DNA of 64,000 nucleotides from Burkholderia anthina (GTDB lineage: Bacteria > Pseudomonadota > Gammaproteobacteria > Burkholderiales > Burkholderiaceae): positions 434,001 to 498,000 of the forward strand of contig NZ_CM003768.1 in NCBI RefSeq assembly GCF_001547525.1, given 5' to 3'. The translations under genes and the position numbers were made by a program. Under the pieces are notes generated by a model. It had not been told where the DNA came from. It was given only the letters and a program-made list of their open reading frames with translations, and made no database searches. Below are positions 8,249 to 17,342 of the stretch, in pieces (positions within the stretch are counted from its first letter, which is position 1; every line of letters begins with the position of its first letter).

Positions 8249-10201
8249 ATGGGAAAGATCATCGGTATTGACCTCGGCACCACGAACTCGTGCGTCGCCA
8301 TCATGGAAGGCAACCAGGTCAAGGTCATCGAGAACTCGGAAGGCGCTCGCACCACGCCGTCGATCATCGCGTACATGGACGACAACGAAGTGCTCGTCGG
8401 CGCGCCGGCCAAGCGCCAGTCGGTGACCAACCCGAAGAACACGCTGTTCGCGGTGAAGCGCCTGATCGGCCGCCGCTTCGAAGAGAAGGAAGTCCAGAAG
8501 GACATCGGCCTGATGCCGTATGCGATCATCAAGGCCGACAACGGCGACGCATGGGTCGAAGCGCACGGCGAAAAGCTCGCGCCGCCGCAGGTGTCGGCCG
8601 AAGTGCTGCGCAAGATGAAGAAGACGGCCGAAGACTACCTCGGCGAGCCGGTCACGGAAGCCGTGATCACGGTGCCGGCGTACTTCAACGACAGCCAGCG
8701 CCAGGCGACCAAGGACGCCGGCCGCATCGCGGGCCTCGAAGTCAAGCGGATCATCAACGAGCCGACCGCGGCCGCGCTCGCGTTCGGCCTCGACAAGGCC
8801 GAGAAGGGCGACCGCAAGATCGCCGTGTATGACCTCGGCGGCGGCACGTTCGACGTGTCGATCATCGAGATCGCGGACGTCGACGGCGAAATGCAGTTCG
8901 AAGTGCTGTCGACCAACGGCGACACGTTCCTCGGCGGCGAAGACTTCGACCAGCGCATCATCGATTACATCATCGGCGAGTTCAAGAAGGAGCAGGGCGT
9001 CGACCTGTCGAAGGACGTGCTCGCGCTGCAGCGCCTCAAGGAAGCCGCCGAAAAGGCGAAGATCGAGCTGTCGTCGAGCCAGCAGACCGAAATCAACCTG
9101 CCGTACATCACGGCGGACGCGTCGGGCCCGAAGCACTTGAACCTGAAGATCACCCGCGCGAAGCTGGAAGCGCTGGTGGAAGACCTCGTCGAGCGCACGA
9201 TCGAACCGTGCCGCATCGCGATCAAGGACGCAGGCGTCAAGGTGTCGGACATCGACGACGTGATCCTGGTCGGCGGCCAGACCCGCATGCCGAAGGTGCA
9301 GGAGAAGGTGAAGGAGTTCTTCGGCAAGGACCCGCGCCGTGACGTGAACCCGGACGAAGCCGTCGCGGTTGGCGCGGCGATCCAGGGCCAGGTGCTGTCG
9401 GGCGACCGCAAGGACGTGCTGCTGCTCGACGTGACCCCGCTGTCGCTCGGTATCGAGACGCTCGGCGGCGTGATGACGAAGATGATCAACAAGAACACGA
9501 CGATCCCGACGAAGCACGCCCAGGTGTATTCGACGGCGGACGACAACCAGTCGGCCGTGACGATCAAGGTGTTCCAGGGCGAACGCGAAATGGCGGCGGG
9601 CAACAAGCTGCTCGGCGAGTTCAACCTCGAAGGCATTCCGCCGGCCCCGCGCGGCGTGCCGCAGATCGAAGTGACCTTCGACATCGACGCGAACGGCATC
9701 CTGCACGTCGGCGCGAAGGACAAGGCGACCGGCAAGGAAAACAAGATCACGATCAAGGCGAACTCGGGCCTGTCCGAGGCTGAAATCGATCAGATGATCA
9801 AGGACGCGGAAGCGAACGCAGCGGAAGACCACAAGCTGCGCGAGCTGGCCGATTCGCGCAACCAGGGCGACGCGCTGGTCCACAGCACGAAGAAGGCGCT
9901 GACCGAGTACGGCGACAAGCTGGACGCGGGCGAGAAGGAAGCGATCGAAGCGGCGCTGAAGTCGCTCGAGGACGTGCTGAAGGACACGTCGGCCGACAAG
10001 GCCGCGATCGACGCGAAGGTCGAGGAGCTCGGCAAGGTCTCGCAGAAGCTCGGCGAGAAGATGTACGCCGACATGCAGGCCCAGCAGGCAGGTGCGGCCG
10101 GCGCGGCCGGTGCGGCGGAAGGCGCGGCCCACGCGGGCGGTGCGCAACAGGCTGCCGACGACGTCGTCGACGCCGAGTTCAAGGAAGTGAAGAAGGACTA
10201 A
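8249..10201 (+). CDS. dnaK: Chaperone DnaK (Hsp70)
   Basis: The main Hsp70: it binds exposed hydrophobic peptides in an ATP-driven cycle with DnaJ and GrpE. The 650 residues begin [18 protein letters not shown], the phosphate 1 loop. Phosphate 2 is [14 protein letters not shown] near residue 195, and the linker [18 protein letters not shown] near 390 leads into the peptide-binding domain. The lid ends in an Ala/Gly/Gln-rich stretch and the usual acidic tail [14 protein letters not shown]. The codon use is the most biased of the window, as expected for a highly expressed gene. A good AGGA ribosome site precedes the start. Confidence 0.98.
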   Translation: MGKIIGIDLGTTNSCVAIMEGNQVKVIENSEGARTTPSIIAYMDDNEVLVGAPAKRQSVTNPKNTLFAVKRLIGRRFEEKEVQKDIGLMPYAIIKADNGDAWVEAHGEKLAPPQVSAEVLRKMKKTAEDYLGEPVTEAVITVPAYFNDSQRQATKDAGRIAGLEVKRIINEPTAAALAFGLDKAEKGDRKIAVYDLGGGTFDVSIIEIADVDGEMQFEVLSTNGDTFLGGEDFDQRIIDYIIGEFKKEQGVDLSKDVLALQRLKEAAEKAKIELSSSQQTEINLPYITADASGPKHLNLKITRAKLEALVEDLVERTIEPCRIAIKDAGVKVSDIDDVILVGGQTRMPKVQEKVKEFFGKDPRRDVNPDEAVAVGAAIQGQVLSGDRKDVLLLDVTPLSLGIETLGGVMTKMINKNTTIPTKHAQVYSTADDNQSAVTIKVFQGEREMAAGNKLLGEFNLEGIPPAPRGVPQIEVTFDIDANGILHVGAKDKATGKENKITIKANSGLSEAEIDQMIKDAEANAAEDHKLRELADSRNQGDALVHSTKKALTEYGDKLDAGEKEAIEAALKSLEDVLKDTSADKAAIDAKVEELGKVSQKLGEKMYADMQAQQAGAAGAAGAAEGAAHAGGAQQAADDVVDAEFKEVKKD

Positions 10202-10224
10202 GCCAGGTTGCAATGGCACCGCAT

Positions 10225-10250
10225 GCCGCGCGCGCGAAAACGCGCGCGGC
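10225..10250 (+). other. Strong GC hairpin between dnaK and dnaJ
   Basis: GCCGCGCGCG (10225-10234) pairs perfectly with CGCGCGCGGC (10241-10250) across a six-base loop. No T tract follows, so it is not a clear terminator. Lying 24 bases after the dnaK stop, it may protect the dnaK message end or reduce read-through into dnaJ, which would account for the usual excess of DnaK over DnaJ. The rest of the 267-base gap shows nothing else clear. Confidence 0.45.
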
Positions 10251-10468
10251 GCGACTGACCAGCGGCTGAAAAGCGGTCTGTCTTTCCTTCCGGATGGCCG
10301 GATCGACTCCACGCCTGGCGGGCCTTGCGGCCCTCCGGGCACATTTGTTTTTTGGCGGGTGCTGCGCGAGCCGTCCGCGGACGGTGCAGCGCCAGACGAG
10401 TCGAGAGACTTTACTGCGGGCGAAAGGAGCCGCCGCGTGCGCGATGCGTGGCGGCACAGTGAATCGAT

Positions 10469-11605
10469 ATGGCGAAACGGGATTACTACGAGGTTCTGGG
10501 CGTCGCGAAGAATGCGAGCGACGACGAAATCAAGAAGGCATATCGCAAGCTTGCGATGAAGTATCACCCTGACCGCAATCCGGACAGCAAGGATGCGGAA
10601 GAGCATTTCAAGGAGGCGAAGGAAGCCTATGAAATGCTGTCGGATGGCCAGAAGCGGGCCGCGTACGACCAGTACGGCCACGCGGGCGTCGATCCGAACA
10701 TGGGCGGTGCGGGCGCGCAGGGCTTCGGCGGCTTCGCGGATGCGTTCGGCGACATCTTCGGCGACATCTTCGGCCAGGCCGCGGGCGGCGCCGCGCGCGG
10801 CGGCCGCGGCGGCCCGCAGGTGTATCGCGGCGCCGACCTGCGCTACAGCATGGAAATCACGCTCGAGCAGGCCGCGCACGGCTACGACACGCAGATCCGC
10901 GTGCCGAGCTGGGTGTCGTGCGAAGTGTGCCACGGTTCGGGTGCGAAGCCCGGCACGAAGCCGGAAACCTGCCCGACCTGTCACGGCCAGGGCACGGTGC
11001 GCATGTCGCAGGGCTTCTTCAGCATCCAGCAGACCTGCCCGAAGTGTCATGGCACCGGCACCTACATCCCCGAGCCGTGCGCGCATTGCCACGGGTCGGG
11101 CAAGGTGAAGGAAACCAAGACGCTCGAAGTGAAGATTCCGGCCGGGATCGACGACGGGATGCGGATCCGCTCGGCCGGCAACGGCGAACCGGGCATCAAC
11201 GGCGGGCCGCCGGGCGACCTGTACGTCGAGATCCACATCAAGCCGCACTCGGTGTTCGAGCGCGACGGCGACGATCTCCATTGCCAGATGCCGATTCCGT
11301 TCACGACCGCCGCACTCGGCGGCGAGATCGAGGTGCCGACGCTGGCCGGCCGTGCGTCGTTCCCGGTGCCGGAAGGCACGCAGTCGGGCAAGACGTTCCG
11401 CCTGCGCGGCAAGGGCATCAAGGGGCTGCGTTCGAGCATCGCGGGCGATCTGTACGTGCACGTGCAGGTCGAGACGCCCGTGAAGCTGACCGACCAGCAG
11501 CGCGACCTGCTCAAGCAGTTCGAGAAGTCGCTGGCCGAAGGCGGCGCGCGTCACAGCCCGCAGAGCAAGAGCTGGTTCGACCGGGTGAAGAGCTTCTTCG
11601 AGTAA
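10469..11605 (+). CDS. dnaJ: Chaperone DnaJ (Hsp40)
   Basis: DnaJ delivers substrates to DnaK and stimulates its ATPase. The 378 residues have the full class A layout. The J domain (residues 1-70) carries the HPD motif in [12 protein letters not shown] Gly/Phe-rich linker with the repeat [10 protein letters not shown] follows. Then comes the zinc-finger region with four CxxCxGxG repeats ([32 protein letters not shown], residues about 150-215), and the C-terminal substrate-binding domain. The stop is five bases from the pabB-pabC start. Confidence 0.97.
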   Translation: MAKRDYYEVLGVAKNASDDEIKKAYRKLAMKYHPDRNPDSKDAEEHFKEAKEAYEMLSDGQKRAAYDQYGHAGVDPNMGGAGAQGFGGFADAFGDIFGDIFGQAAGGAARGGRGGPQVYRGADLRYSMEITLEQAAHGYDTQIRVPSWVSCEVCHGSGAKPGTKPETCPTCHGQGTVRMSQGFFSIQQTCPKCHGTGTYIPEPCAHCHGSGKVKETKTLEVKIPAGIDDGMRIRSAGNGEPGINGGPPGDLYVEIHIKPHSVFERDGDDLHCQMPIPFTTAALGGEIEVPTLAGRASFPVPEGTQSGKTFRLRGKGIKGLRSSIAGDLYVHVQVETPVKLTDQQRDLLKQFEKSLAEGGARHSPQSKSWFDRVKSFFE

Positions 11606-11610
11606 CGGGC

Positions 11611-13593
11611 ATGACTGAAGGCAACGAGAGCGCGTCGTTCGCGCTCTTGGACGATTGCGACTCGACCGCGTCCGCGCGGTCGAGTCGTTTGTATTCGGGC
11701 TTCGTGCGCGAACGCGTGTGCACGGACCCGGCGCAGCTCGACGCCATCGATGCGGCGCTCGCGCGGGATCTGCGCGACGGGCTGCATGCGGTCGTCGTCG
11801 GCGATTACGAATTCGGACGCAACCTGCAAAAGGCGCAGCCGGGCGATGCCCCGCTGCGCTTTTTGCTATATGCGCGCTGCGAGCGGCTGTCGCGCGACGA
11901 AGTCGACGCGTGGCTCGCACAGCAGGATGGCGGCGGCCCGCCGTCGATCGCCGGTGTCGCGCACGTCGCGAAGAGCGTGTCGCGCGACGCGTTCGACGCG
12001 GCGATCGGCGCGGTGCAGGACGCGCTGCGCGCAGGCGATTCGTATCAGGTCAACTACACGTACCGGCTGAATTTCGACGTGTTTGGCACGCCGCTCGCGC
12101 TGTACCGGCGGCTGCGCGCGCGCCAGCCCGTGCGGTACGGCGCGCTGATCGCGCTGCCCGGCGGCGCGTGGGTCGTATCGTGCTCGCCCGAGCTGTTCGT
12201 CGAGAAGCAGGGCGACGTGCTGCGCGCGCGGCCGATGAAGGGCACCGCGCCGCGTTCGGCCGATCCGCGCGACGATGCGGCGGCCGCCGCGTTCCTCGCG
12301 AGCGATCCGAAGAACCGCGCGGAAAACGTGATGATCGTCGACCTGCTGCGCAACGACGTGTCGAGGATCGCACGCACGGGCAGCGTCAAGGTGCCGGCGC
12401 TGTTCTCCGTCGAGCCGTATGCGTCGGTGTGGCAGATGACGTCGACGGTCGAAGCCGGCTGGCGCGACGGCACGACGTTCGCGCAGATGCTGCGCGCGCT
12501 GTTTCCGTGCGGGTCGATCACCGGTGCGCCGAAGTACAAGACGATGGAATTGATCGACGCGATCGAGTCGACGCCGCGCGGGCTCTATACGGGCGCGATC
12601 GGGTGGCTCGATGCGCCGCGAGACGGCGCCGTGGAGGACGCCGCGCAAGACGTTCCGTCGGCGAGCGACGGCGCCGCGCGACAGGTTGACGGGGCCGGTG
12701 CGTCGCCGGGCCGTGCGGCGTCCTGCGGCGATTTCTGCCTGTCGGTCGCGATCCGGACGCTGACGCTCGATGCGGCTGGCGTCGATAATGACGCGGACGG
12801 CACGGGCATCGCCGCGGCCGGCCGGCGGCGCGGCACGATGGGCGTCGGCGCGGGCATCGTGCTCGACAGCGTCGCGGCCGACGAATATGCGGAGTGCGAA
12901 TTGAAAGCGCGATTCCTGACCGATGCCGACCCCGGCTTCCAGTTGTTCGAAACGACCGCCGCGACGCGCGCGGGCGGCATCCAGTATCTCGAGCGCCATC
13001 TCGCGCGGCTGCAGCGCAGTGCCGATGCGTTCGGCTTCCGCTTCGACGCCGACACGCTGCATCGCGAGATCGATGCACGCTGCGCGGCGCTCGACGGTGA
13101 CAGTCCATACCGGATGAAGCTCGCGCTCGCGAAGGACGGCGCGGTCGACATCACGGCCGCACCGCTGAAGGCGCTGCCCACCGGGCCGGTTAGCGTGATG
13201 CTCGCGTCCGAGCACGGCTTTGCGCCGACCTGCGCGAGCGACGCGCTGCTGCTGCACAAGACCACGCGCCGTGCCGAATACGACCGCGCGTGGCAGGCGG
13301 CCGAAGCACTCGGCGGATTCGACATGCTGTTCGTCAACGAGCGCGGCGAGGTGACGGAAGGCGGGCGCTCGAACCTGTTCGTGAAGCTCGACGGGCAATG
13401 GGTGACGCCGCCGCTGGCTTCCGGCGTGCTGCCGGGCGTGATGCGCGGCGTGCTGCTGGACGATCCGGCACTAAACGCAACGGAGCGCGCGCTGACGCTC
13501 GACGATGTGCTGAACGCTGACGAATTGATGATCTGCAATGCGTTACGCGGGCCGATGACGGCGCGGCTAATTCGCGACTGCGCATCGGCCTGA
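11611..13593 (+). CDS. pabB: Fused aminodeoxychorismate synthase component I and aminodeoxychorismate lyase
   Basis: Makes 4-aminobenzoate for folate. The first roughly 430 residues are the chorismate-binding PabB part (DSYQVNYTYRLNFDVFG, CSPELFVEK, RPMKGTAPR, GSITGAPKYKTMELIDAIE). From about residue 440 a class IV aminotransferase domain of the PabC type follows (QLFETTAATRAGGIQYLERH, VTEGGRSNLFVK). The 660-residue fusion is common in beta-proteobacteria. Two Ala/Asp/Gly-rich inserts, at about residues 335-370 and 387-408, flank the conserved strand CLSVAIRTLTLD. I took the ATG at 11611, right after dnaJ; an open frame continues upstream inside dnaJ but only as a shadow. The glutaminase partner PabA is not in this window. 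Confidence 0.93.
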   Translation: MTEGNESASFALLDDCDSTASARSSRLYSGFVRERVCTDPAQLDAIDAALARDLRDGLHAVVVGDYEFGRNLQKAQPGDAPLRFLLYARCERLSRDEVDAWLAQQDGGGPPSIAGVAHVAKSVSRDAFDAAIGAVQDALRAGDSYQVNYTYRLNFDVFGTPLALYRRLRARQPVRYGALIALPGGAWVVSCSPELFVEKQGDVLRARPMKGTAPRSADPRDDAAAAAFLASDPKNRAENVMIVDLLRNDVSRIARTGSVKVPALFSVEPYASVWQMTSTVEAGWRDGTTFAQMLRALFPCGSITGAPKYKTMELIDAIESTPRGLYTGAIGWLDAPRDGAVEDAAQDVPSASDGAARQVDGAGASPGRAASCGDFCLSVAIRTLTLDAAGVDNDADGTGIAAAGRRRGTMGVGAGIVLDSVAADEYAECELKARFLTDADPGFQLFETTAATRAGGIQYLERHLARLQRSADAFGFRFDADTLHREIDARCAALDGDSPYRMKLALAKDGAVDITAAPLKALPTGPVSVMLASEHGFAPTCASDALLLHKTTRRAEYDRAWQAAEALGGFDMLFVNERGEVTEGGRSNLFVKLDGQWVTPPLASGVLPGVMRGVLLDDPALNATERALTLDDVLNADELMICNALRGPMTARLIRDCASA

Positions 13594-13598
13594 ACGAA

Positions 13599-14047
13599 TT
13601 ATTTTCGTGGCGTACATTGCCAGGTTTGTACGATGGCGTGCCCTCGTTTATAGCGCGCGACGCAAGTTTGCGCATGTTTGCCGAGTGGCCGTGCGATCAC
13701 GACGCTCGTATTGCCGTAGTCACACGAGACCAGTAGTCTTCACGGGCTTCGGCCAGCGACCAGGTATAAACATCGCTTTTGGACTCGGTGCGCGAGCGAT
13801 TGGGCAGCAATGACATTATCCGGTCCGGCGGCCCCGACCAGAAGGTGACACCGGCAAGCGGATAGGTGCGTTGCGTGTCGAAGTTTTTCCAGCCATCGGG
13901 TGGTTGACCGTGGAGCTGCTGGGTGACGGCAAGGCGCGCGGGGCAATTTGCAATGGCGGCGGATACGGGTAAGACGGTGAGCGAACTGAATGCGAACGCG
14001 GTAATGGTGAGCAGCCGGTACGGCGTTTGCCGGATGAACATCATCAT
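13599..14047 (-). pseudogene. Frameshifted second immunity gene (STY0301-type)
   Basis: A paralogue of the intact immunity gene next door. It starts MMMFIRQT with a signal peptide ending near VSAAIANCPARLAV, and shares PPDGW, YPLAGVTFWSGPPD and TWSLAEAREDYW with it. After DYW the frame goes wrong and stops at 13697. Adding back one G after TGG restores VSCDYGNTSVVIARPLG and continues to a TAA at 13599. That gives 149 residues against 148 in the intact copy, with the same VIARPLG and TC.xRY pattern. So a single-base deletion truncates it to 116 residues. Its start overlaps the stop of a truncated effector tail as ATGA. A sequencing error in a GG/GGG run is the alternative. Confidence 0.8.
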
Positions 14048-14135
14048 TTCACCACCGAAAATGCATCGGCATTGTTGCTCGGATCGATGTAACGGCCATT
14101 TTTGTCCTTGCCCTTGAATGGAATACATCGTCTCT
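14044..14135 (-). pseudogene. Orphan C-terminal tail of a second Tae2-like effector
   Basis: The end of this frame reads PFKGKDKNGRYIDPSNNAD followed by AFSVVK and a stop. That is nearly identical to the last 25 residues of the intact effector (FQGKDRNGRYIDPSNNAD then AFSVVR). Upstream of about 14135 the likeness ends: the catalytic part with GECVALVK and GNHAAF is missing. The tail overlaps the following immunity gene by the same ATGA pattern as the intact pair, so this is a duplicated effector/immunity unit whose effector has been cut down to its last codons. Confidence 0.75.
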
Positions 14136-14240
14136 TGATTGCCGTGCGAATATGGGACGCGTATGGAATTGCGATGTGTACGACGCGTGATCGATGTTCT
14201 CGAGCGCGCGTCGACATTGTCTTCGCCTTCCGCTGCATCC

Positions 14241-14687
14241 TCAGCCGCAGTGCCAGTCGATCATCCTTGGCGGCGTCCGCTTCGCGTCGTAGCGGACCGT
14301 GCAGGTTCGCGCGGCAGTGCCCAGCGGACGGGCAATGATCGCGGCCGTGTCGAAATACTCGCAACTCACCCAGTAATCGGTTTCGGCTGCCGCGAGTGGC
14401 CACGTGTTGACGAGCATATCGCGCCGTTTGACGCCGCTCGATGGGGCGAGCATGGCGAGTTGATCGGGCGGCCCGGACCAAAACGACACACCGATCAGCG
14501 GATGTGCCTTCTGTGAGTCGTAAGGGCGCCAGCCGTCGGGCGCGGGACCGTTGACCGTCTGTGAAACCGCCAGGCGGGCCGGACACTGAACAGGCGCCGA
14601 AGTGGCGTACGCCGACGAGATGCAACTAGCTGTCAGCAACGCGGCGAGCGCCGCATTGGCTGGAAAACAGGCGAGTGCCATCGTCAT
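14241..14687 (-). CDS. Periplasmic immunity protein candidate, STY0301 family (Tai2-like)
   Basis: A 148-residue exported protein. The N-terminus MTMALACFPANAALAALLTA is a signal peptide with a likely cleavage after AYA, and the mature part begins near TSAPVQCPARLAVSQ. Conserved family blocks are PAPDGWRPYD, HPLIGVSFWSGPPDQ and CEYFDTAAIIARPLG, with four Cys that could form disulphides. The start codon overlaps the effector stop (ATGA), so the two are translated together. As a periplasmic partner of a small amidase it fits an immunity protein against a wall-degrading type VI effector. That function is inferred from family memory and pairing; the export signal is seen directly. Confidence 0.7.
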   Translation of the reverse strand: MTMALACFPANAALAALLTASCISSAYATSAPVQCPARLAVSQTVNGPAPDGWRPYDSQKAHPLIGVSFWSGPPDQLAMLAPSSGVKRRDMLVNTWPLAAAETDYWVSCEYFDTAAIIARPLGTAARTCTVRYDAKRTPPRMIDWHCG

Positions 14688-15064
14688 CGCACCACCGAGA
14701 ACGCATCGGCGTTGTTGCTCGGATCGATATAGCGACCGTTTCTGTCCTTGCCCTGGAACCGGATGTGCCGTTTCCGGATTTTCGACAGACTGCGCCATTG
14801 TTCGATGACGTAGATGCCTTTCGAATCCTGACTCAGATAGAACGCCGCATGGTTGCCGTACGACCTGTTTCGATATTGTTCGCTTTCGAAGGTCGCGATG
14901 ACCGTGCCCGGACGAATGGTCGAATCGCCCTTTACCGTCTTTTCCGGTCGCCAGCCCGAGGTCGCGCCCACTTTGGTATGGACCTTCACGAGCGCAACGC
15001 ACTCACCATCGCCTTGTAGTGGTTCGCCGGCCAATTCGGCTGCGCGTTCGTATACGTGGGACAT
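14684..15064 (-). CDS. Peptidoglycan amidase effector candidate, BPSL0067 family (Tae2-like)
   Basis: A 126-residue protein without signal peptide. It shows an NlpC/P60 or CHAP-like layout: a Cys in GDGECVALVK near residue 22 followed by a helix, then GTVIATFESE, and a His in GNHAAFYLSQD near residue 70, followed by YVIEQW. That is the usual Cys-His catalytic pair order. I recall BPSL0067-family proteins as the Burkholderia Tae2 type VI amidase effectors, which cut wall peptides in rival cells. No vgrG, PAAR or other secretion gene is nearby, so delivery must be by a system elsewhere. GGAGG sits six bases before the start. The periplasmic immunity gene follows with an ATGA overlap. Confidence 0.7.
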   Translation of the reverse strand: MSHVYERAAELAGEPLQGDGECVALVKVHTKVGATSGWRPEKTVKGDSTIRPGTVIATFESEQYRNRSYGNHAAFYLSQDSKGIYVIEQWRSLSKIRKRHIRFQGKDRNGRYIDPSNNADAFSVVR

Positions 15065-15222
15065 TTCGCCTCCATGGAATGATGGAAGCGCAATGGTCTC
15101 CGCAACGAAGGCCTACGGATATAGGACGTGTTTGAAAATGCAGTGCTGCCAAATCGAACGACGGGTGTCGTCGAGGAGGTGGCGGCCTTTGCCTTCGCAT
15201 CGAGCCGCCATCTCGTCCGAAA

Positions 15223-16038
15223 TCAGAACGAATGCTCCGGGCCCGGGAACGTGCCGTCCTTCACGGCGCGTACGTACGCTTCGACGGCCGCCTGAATGTT
15301 CGGCTGCCCCTGCATGAAATCCTTCACGAAACGCGGCCGCTTGCCGGGGAACACGCCGAGCATGTCGTGCAGCACGAGCACCTGCCCCGAGCAGTCGACG
15401 CCCGCGCCGATGCCGATCGTCGGAATCTTCAGCATGTGCGTGACTTCGGCCGCGACGAGCGTCGGCACGGCTTCGAGCACGACGAGCTGCGCGCCGGCGT
15501 CCTCGATCGCGCGCGCGTCGCGCAGCAGTTGCGCGGCGCCGGCTTCCGTCTTGCCCTGGACCTTGAAGCCGCCGAACGCATGCACCGATTGCGGCGTGAG
15601 GCCGAGGTGCGCGCACACGGGCACCGAGCGTTCGACGAGGAAGCGGATCGTATCGGCGAGCCATTCGCCGCCTTCGAGCTTCACCATCTGCGCGCCCGCG
15701 CGCATCAGCTTGACCGCGTTCGAGAACGCGTCGGCCGGCGTTCCGTACGTGCCGAACGGCAGATCGGCGACGACCAGCGCGCGCGGTTGAGCCCGCGCGA
15801 CACAGGCGGTGTGGTACGCGATGTCGTCGGGCGACACGGGCAGCGTGGTCGTGTGGCCCTGCAGCACGTTGCCGAGCGAATCGCCGATCAGCAGCACGTC
15901 GGTGCCGGCGCGATCGAGCAGCGCGGAAAAGCTCGCGTCGTAGCAGGTCAGCATCGCGATCTTCTCGCCGGCGTCGCGCATTGCCTGCAGCTTGGGTACC
16001 GTCACGGCAGGCCGGCTCGATTCCTGGAGATAGGTCAT
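15223..16038 (-). CDS. panB: 3-methyl-2-oxobutanoate hydroxymethyltransferase
   Basis: First step of pantothenate synthesis: transfers a hydroxymethyl group from methylene-tetrahydrofolate to alpha-ketoisovalerate, giving ketopantoate. The 271 residues match the family. Seen motifs are [37 protein letters not shown] (metal-binding Asp), VKLEGGEW and [21 protein letters not shown]. It leads a minus-strand string with the deoxynucleoside kinase gene 43 bases upstream. The 158 bases between its stop and the effector gene hold no gene I can support. Confidence 0.96.
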   Translation of the reverse strand: MTYLQESSRPAVTVPKLQAMRDAGEKIAMLTCYDASFSALLDRAGTDVLLIGDSLGNVLQGHTTTLPVSPDDIAYHTACVARAQPRALVVADLPFGTYGTPADAFSNAVKLMRAGAQMVKLEGGEWLADTIRFLVERSVPVCAHLGLTPQSVHAFGGFKVQGKTEAGAAQLLRDARAIEDAGAQLVVLEAVPTLVAAEVTHMLKIPTIGIGAGVDCSGQVLVLHDMLGVFPGKRPRFVKDFMQGQPNIQAAVEAYVRAVKDGTFPGPEHSF

Positions 16039-16081
16039 GGGAAATCCGGGTCGGTGGGGAAGAACGACGGGCGATGACGCG

Positions 16082-16768
16082 TCAGCGCGTCGTCTCGCCC
16101 TTGACGAAGAATTCCTTGCGGCCGCGCATCGTCTCGATGCGCTCGATCAGCAGGGCAAGGTCTTCGGGGGAATCCAGCGGGTTCAGGTGCTCGGCTGCGA
16201 CCGTCAGCACCGGCGTGCGGTCGTAGTGGTAGAAGAATTCGTTGTACGCGTCGACGAGCGAGCGCAGGTACGCATCGCTGATCTGCAGCTCCATCGGTAG
16301 CCCGCGCTTCTGGATGCGCGAGAACAGCACTTCGGGGCTGGCCTGCAGATAGACGACGAGGTCGGGCGACGGCGCCTGCGGCACGTCGACGTGCGTGGCG
16401 ACCGAGCGATACAGTTGCCATTCGTCTTCCGGCAGGTTCAGCCGCGCGAAGATGTCGTTCTTCTGCGGCATGAAATCGGCGATGACCGGGCGGCCGGTGT
16501 CGAGCACGCCGATCAGCTCGCGTGCCTGCTGCGCGCGCTGCAGCGCGAACGACAACTGGACGGGCAGCGCGTAGCGCGCGGTATCGCGGTAGAAGCGTTC
16601 GAGGAACGGGTTGTCCTGCGGGCGCTCGAGCAGCGCCTGCATCGACCAGCGCTCGCCGAGCAGGCGCGCGAGCGTCGTCTTGCCGACGCCGATCGGGCCT
16701 TCGATCACGAGATAGCGGTGCGGGGCGCGCAGGTCGGGCGCGGTGACGGTCAGCGGAGTCGAGTTCAT
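16082..16768 (-). CDS. Deoxynucleoside kinase (deoxyadenosine/deoxyguanosine kinase type)
   Basis: Phosphorylates deoxynucleosides for nucleotide salvage. The 228 residues carry the P-loop [15 protein letters not shown] near residue 24, the substrate region [14 protein letters not shown], and the DRS-like [16 protein letters not shown] segment. The lid region [13 protein letters not shown] is Arg-rich. The start at 16768 overlaps the folK stop as ATGA. The frame is open further upstream, but only as a shadow of folK. Placing a salvage kinase between folK and panB is usual in Burkholderia as far as I recall. Confidence 0.88.
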   Translation of the reverse strand: MNSTPLTVTAPDLRAPHRYLVIEGPIGVGKTTLARLLGERWSMQALLERPQDNPFLERFYRDTARYALPVQLSFALQRAQQARELIGVLDTGRPVIADFMPQKNDIFARLNLPEDEWQLYRSVATHVDVPQAPSPDLVVYLQASPEVLFSRIQKRGLPMELQISDAYLRSLVDAYNEFFYHYDRTPVLTVAAEHLNPLDSPEDLALLIERIETMRGRKEFFVKGETTR

Positions 16769-17307
16769 CGGCAGCGGGTCTTGTCGGCGTCTGCGTCGGC
16801 CGCGAGCGCCTTCTGCATCGGGCACTGGCAGGTCTGCACCTTTTCGACGCGCTGATCGGCGACGGCGGCGAGAAAGGCGTCGGCACGGCCGCGCGCGGGG
16901 ATGTCGAGCGCCGGCTCGATCTCGACGAGCGGCACGAGCGCGAACGCGCGGTCGGTAAGGCGCGGGTGGGGGACGATCAGGTCGGGTTCGTCGATCGAAT
17001 CGGCGCCGAACAACAGGATGTCGAGGTCGAGCGTGCGCGGCGCATTGCGATACGGACGCTCGCGGCCGAAGTGATGTTCGATCTTCTGGCAAAGCGCGAG
17101 CAGTTCGCGGGCCGACAGCGTCGTGTCGAGCTTGACGACGCAGTTGTAGTAGTCGTCGCCGCCCGCTTCGAACGGCGCCGTGCGATACAGGCTCGATTTG
17201 CCGAGGATCGAGATGGTGCGCTGCTGCGCGAGGCACACCACCGCGTCCTTCAAGGTCTGGCGCGCATCGCCGAGATTCGCCCCCAGTCCGATATATGCAA
17301 CCGTCAT
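16765..17307 (-). CDS. folK: 2-amino-4-hydroxy-6-hydroxymethyldihydropteridine pyrophosphokinase
   Basis: Transfers pyrophosphate to hydroxymethyl-dihydropterin, the step before dihydropteroate synthase in folate synthesis. The 180 residues start AYIGLGANLGDARQTL. They contain SSLYRTAPFE and FGRERPYRNAPRTLDLDILL with the two catalytic Asp, then the VPHPRLTDRAFALVPL motif. The C-terminal 20 residues (with CQCP and a DADAD run) are extra to the fold. Folate-related genes recur in this window (pabB-pabC, folK, panB, glyA), though not as one operon. Confidence 0.95.
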   Translation of the reverse strand: MTVAYIGLGANLGDARQTLKDAVVCLAQQRTISILGKSSLYRTAPFEAGGDDYYNCVVKLDTTLSARELLALCQKIEHHFGRERPYRNAPRTLDLDILLFGADSIDEPDLIVPHPRLTDRAFALVPLVEIEPALDIPARGRADAFLAAVADQRVEKVQTCQCPMQKALAADADADKTRCR

Positions 17308-17342
17308 GGCATCACTTCCTACGTCGTTCGCCGGCGGGCGCG

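Noticed and set aside
7781..11920. A 1379-codon open frame on the minus strand
   Set aside because: It lies antisense to dnaK and dnaJ, is a composition artefact of GC-rich codons (Arg/Ala/His runs), and has no ribosome site or family likeness.
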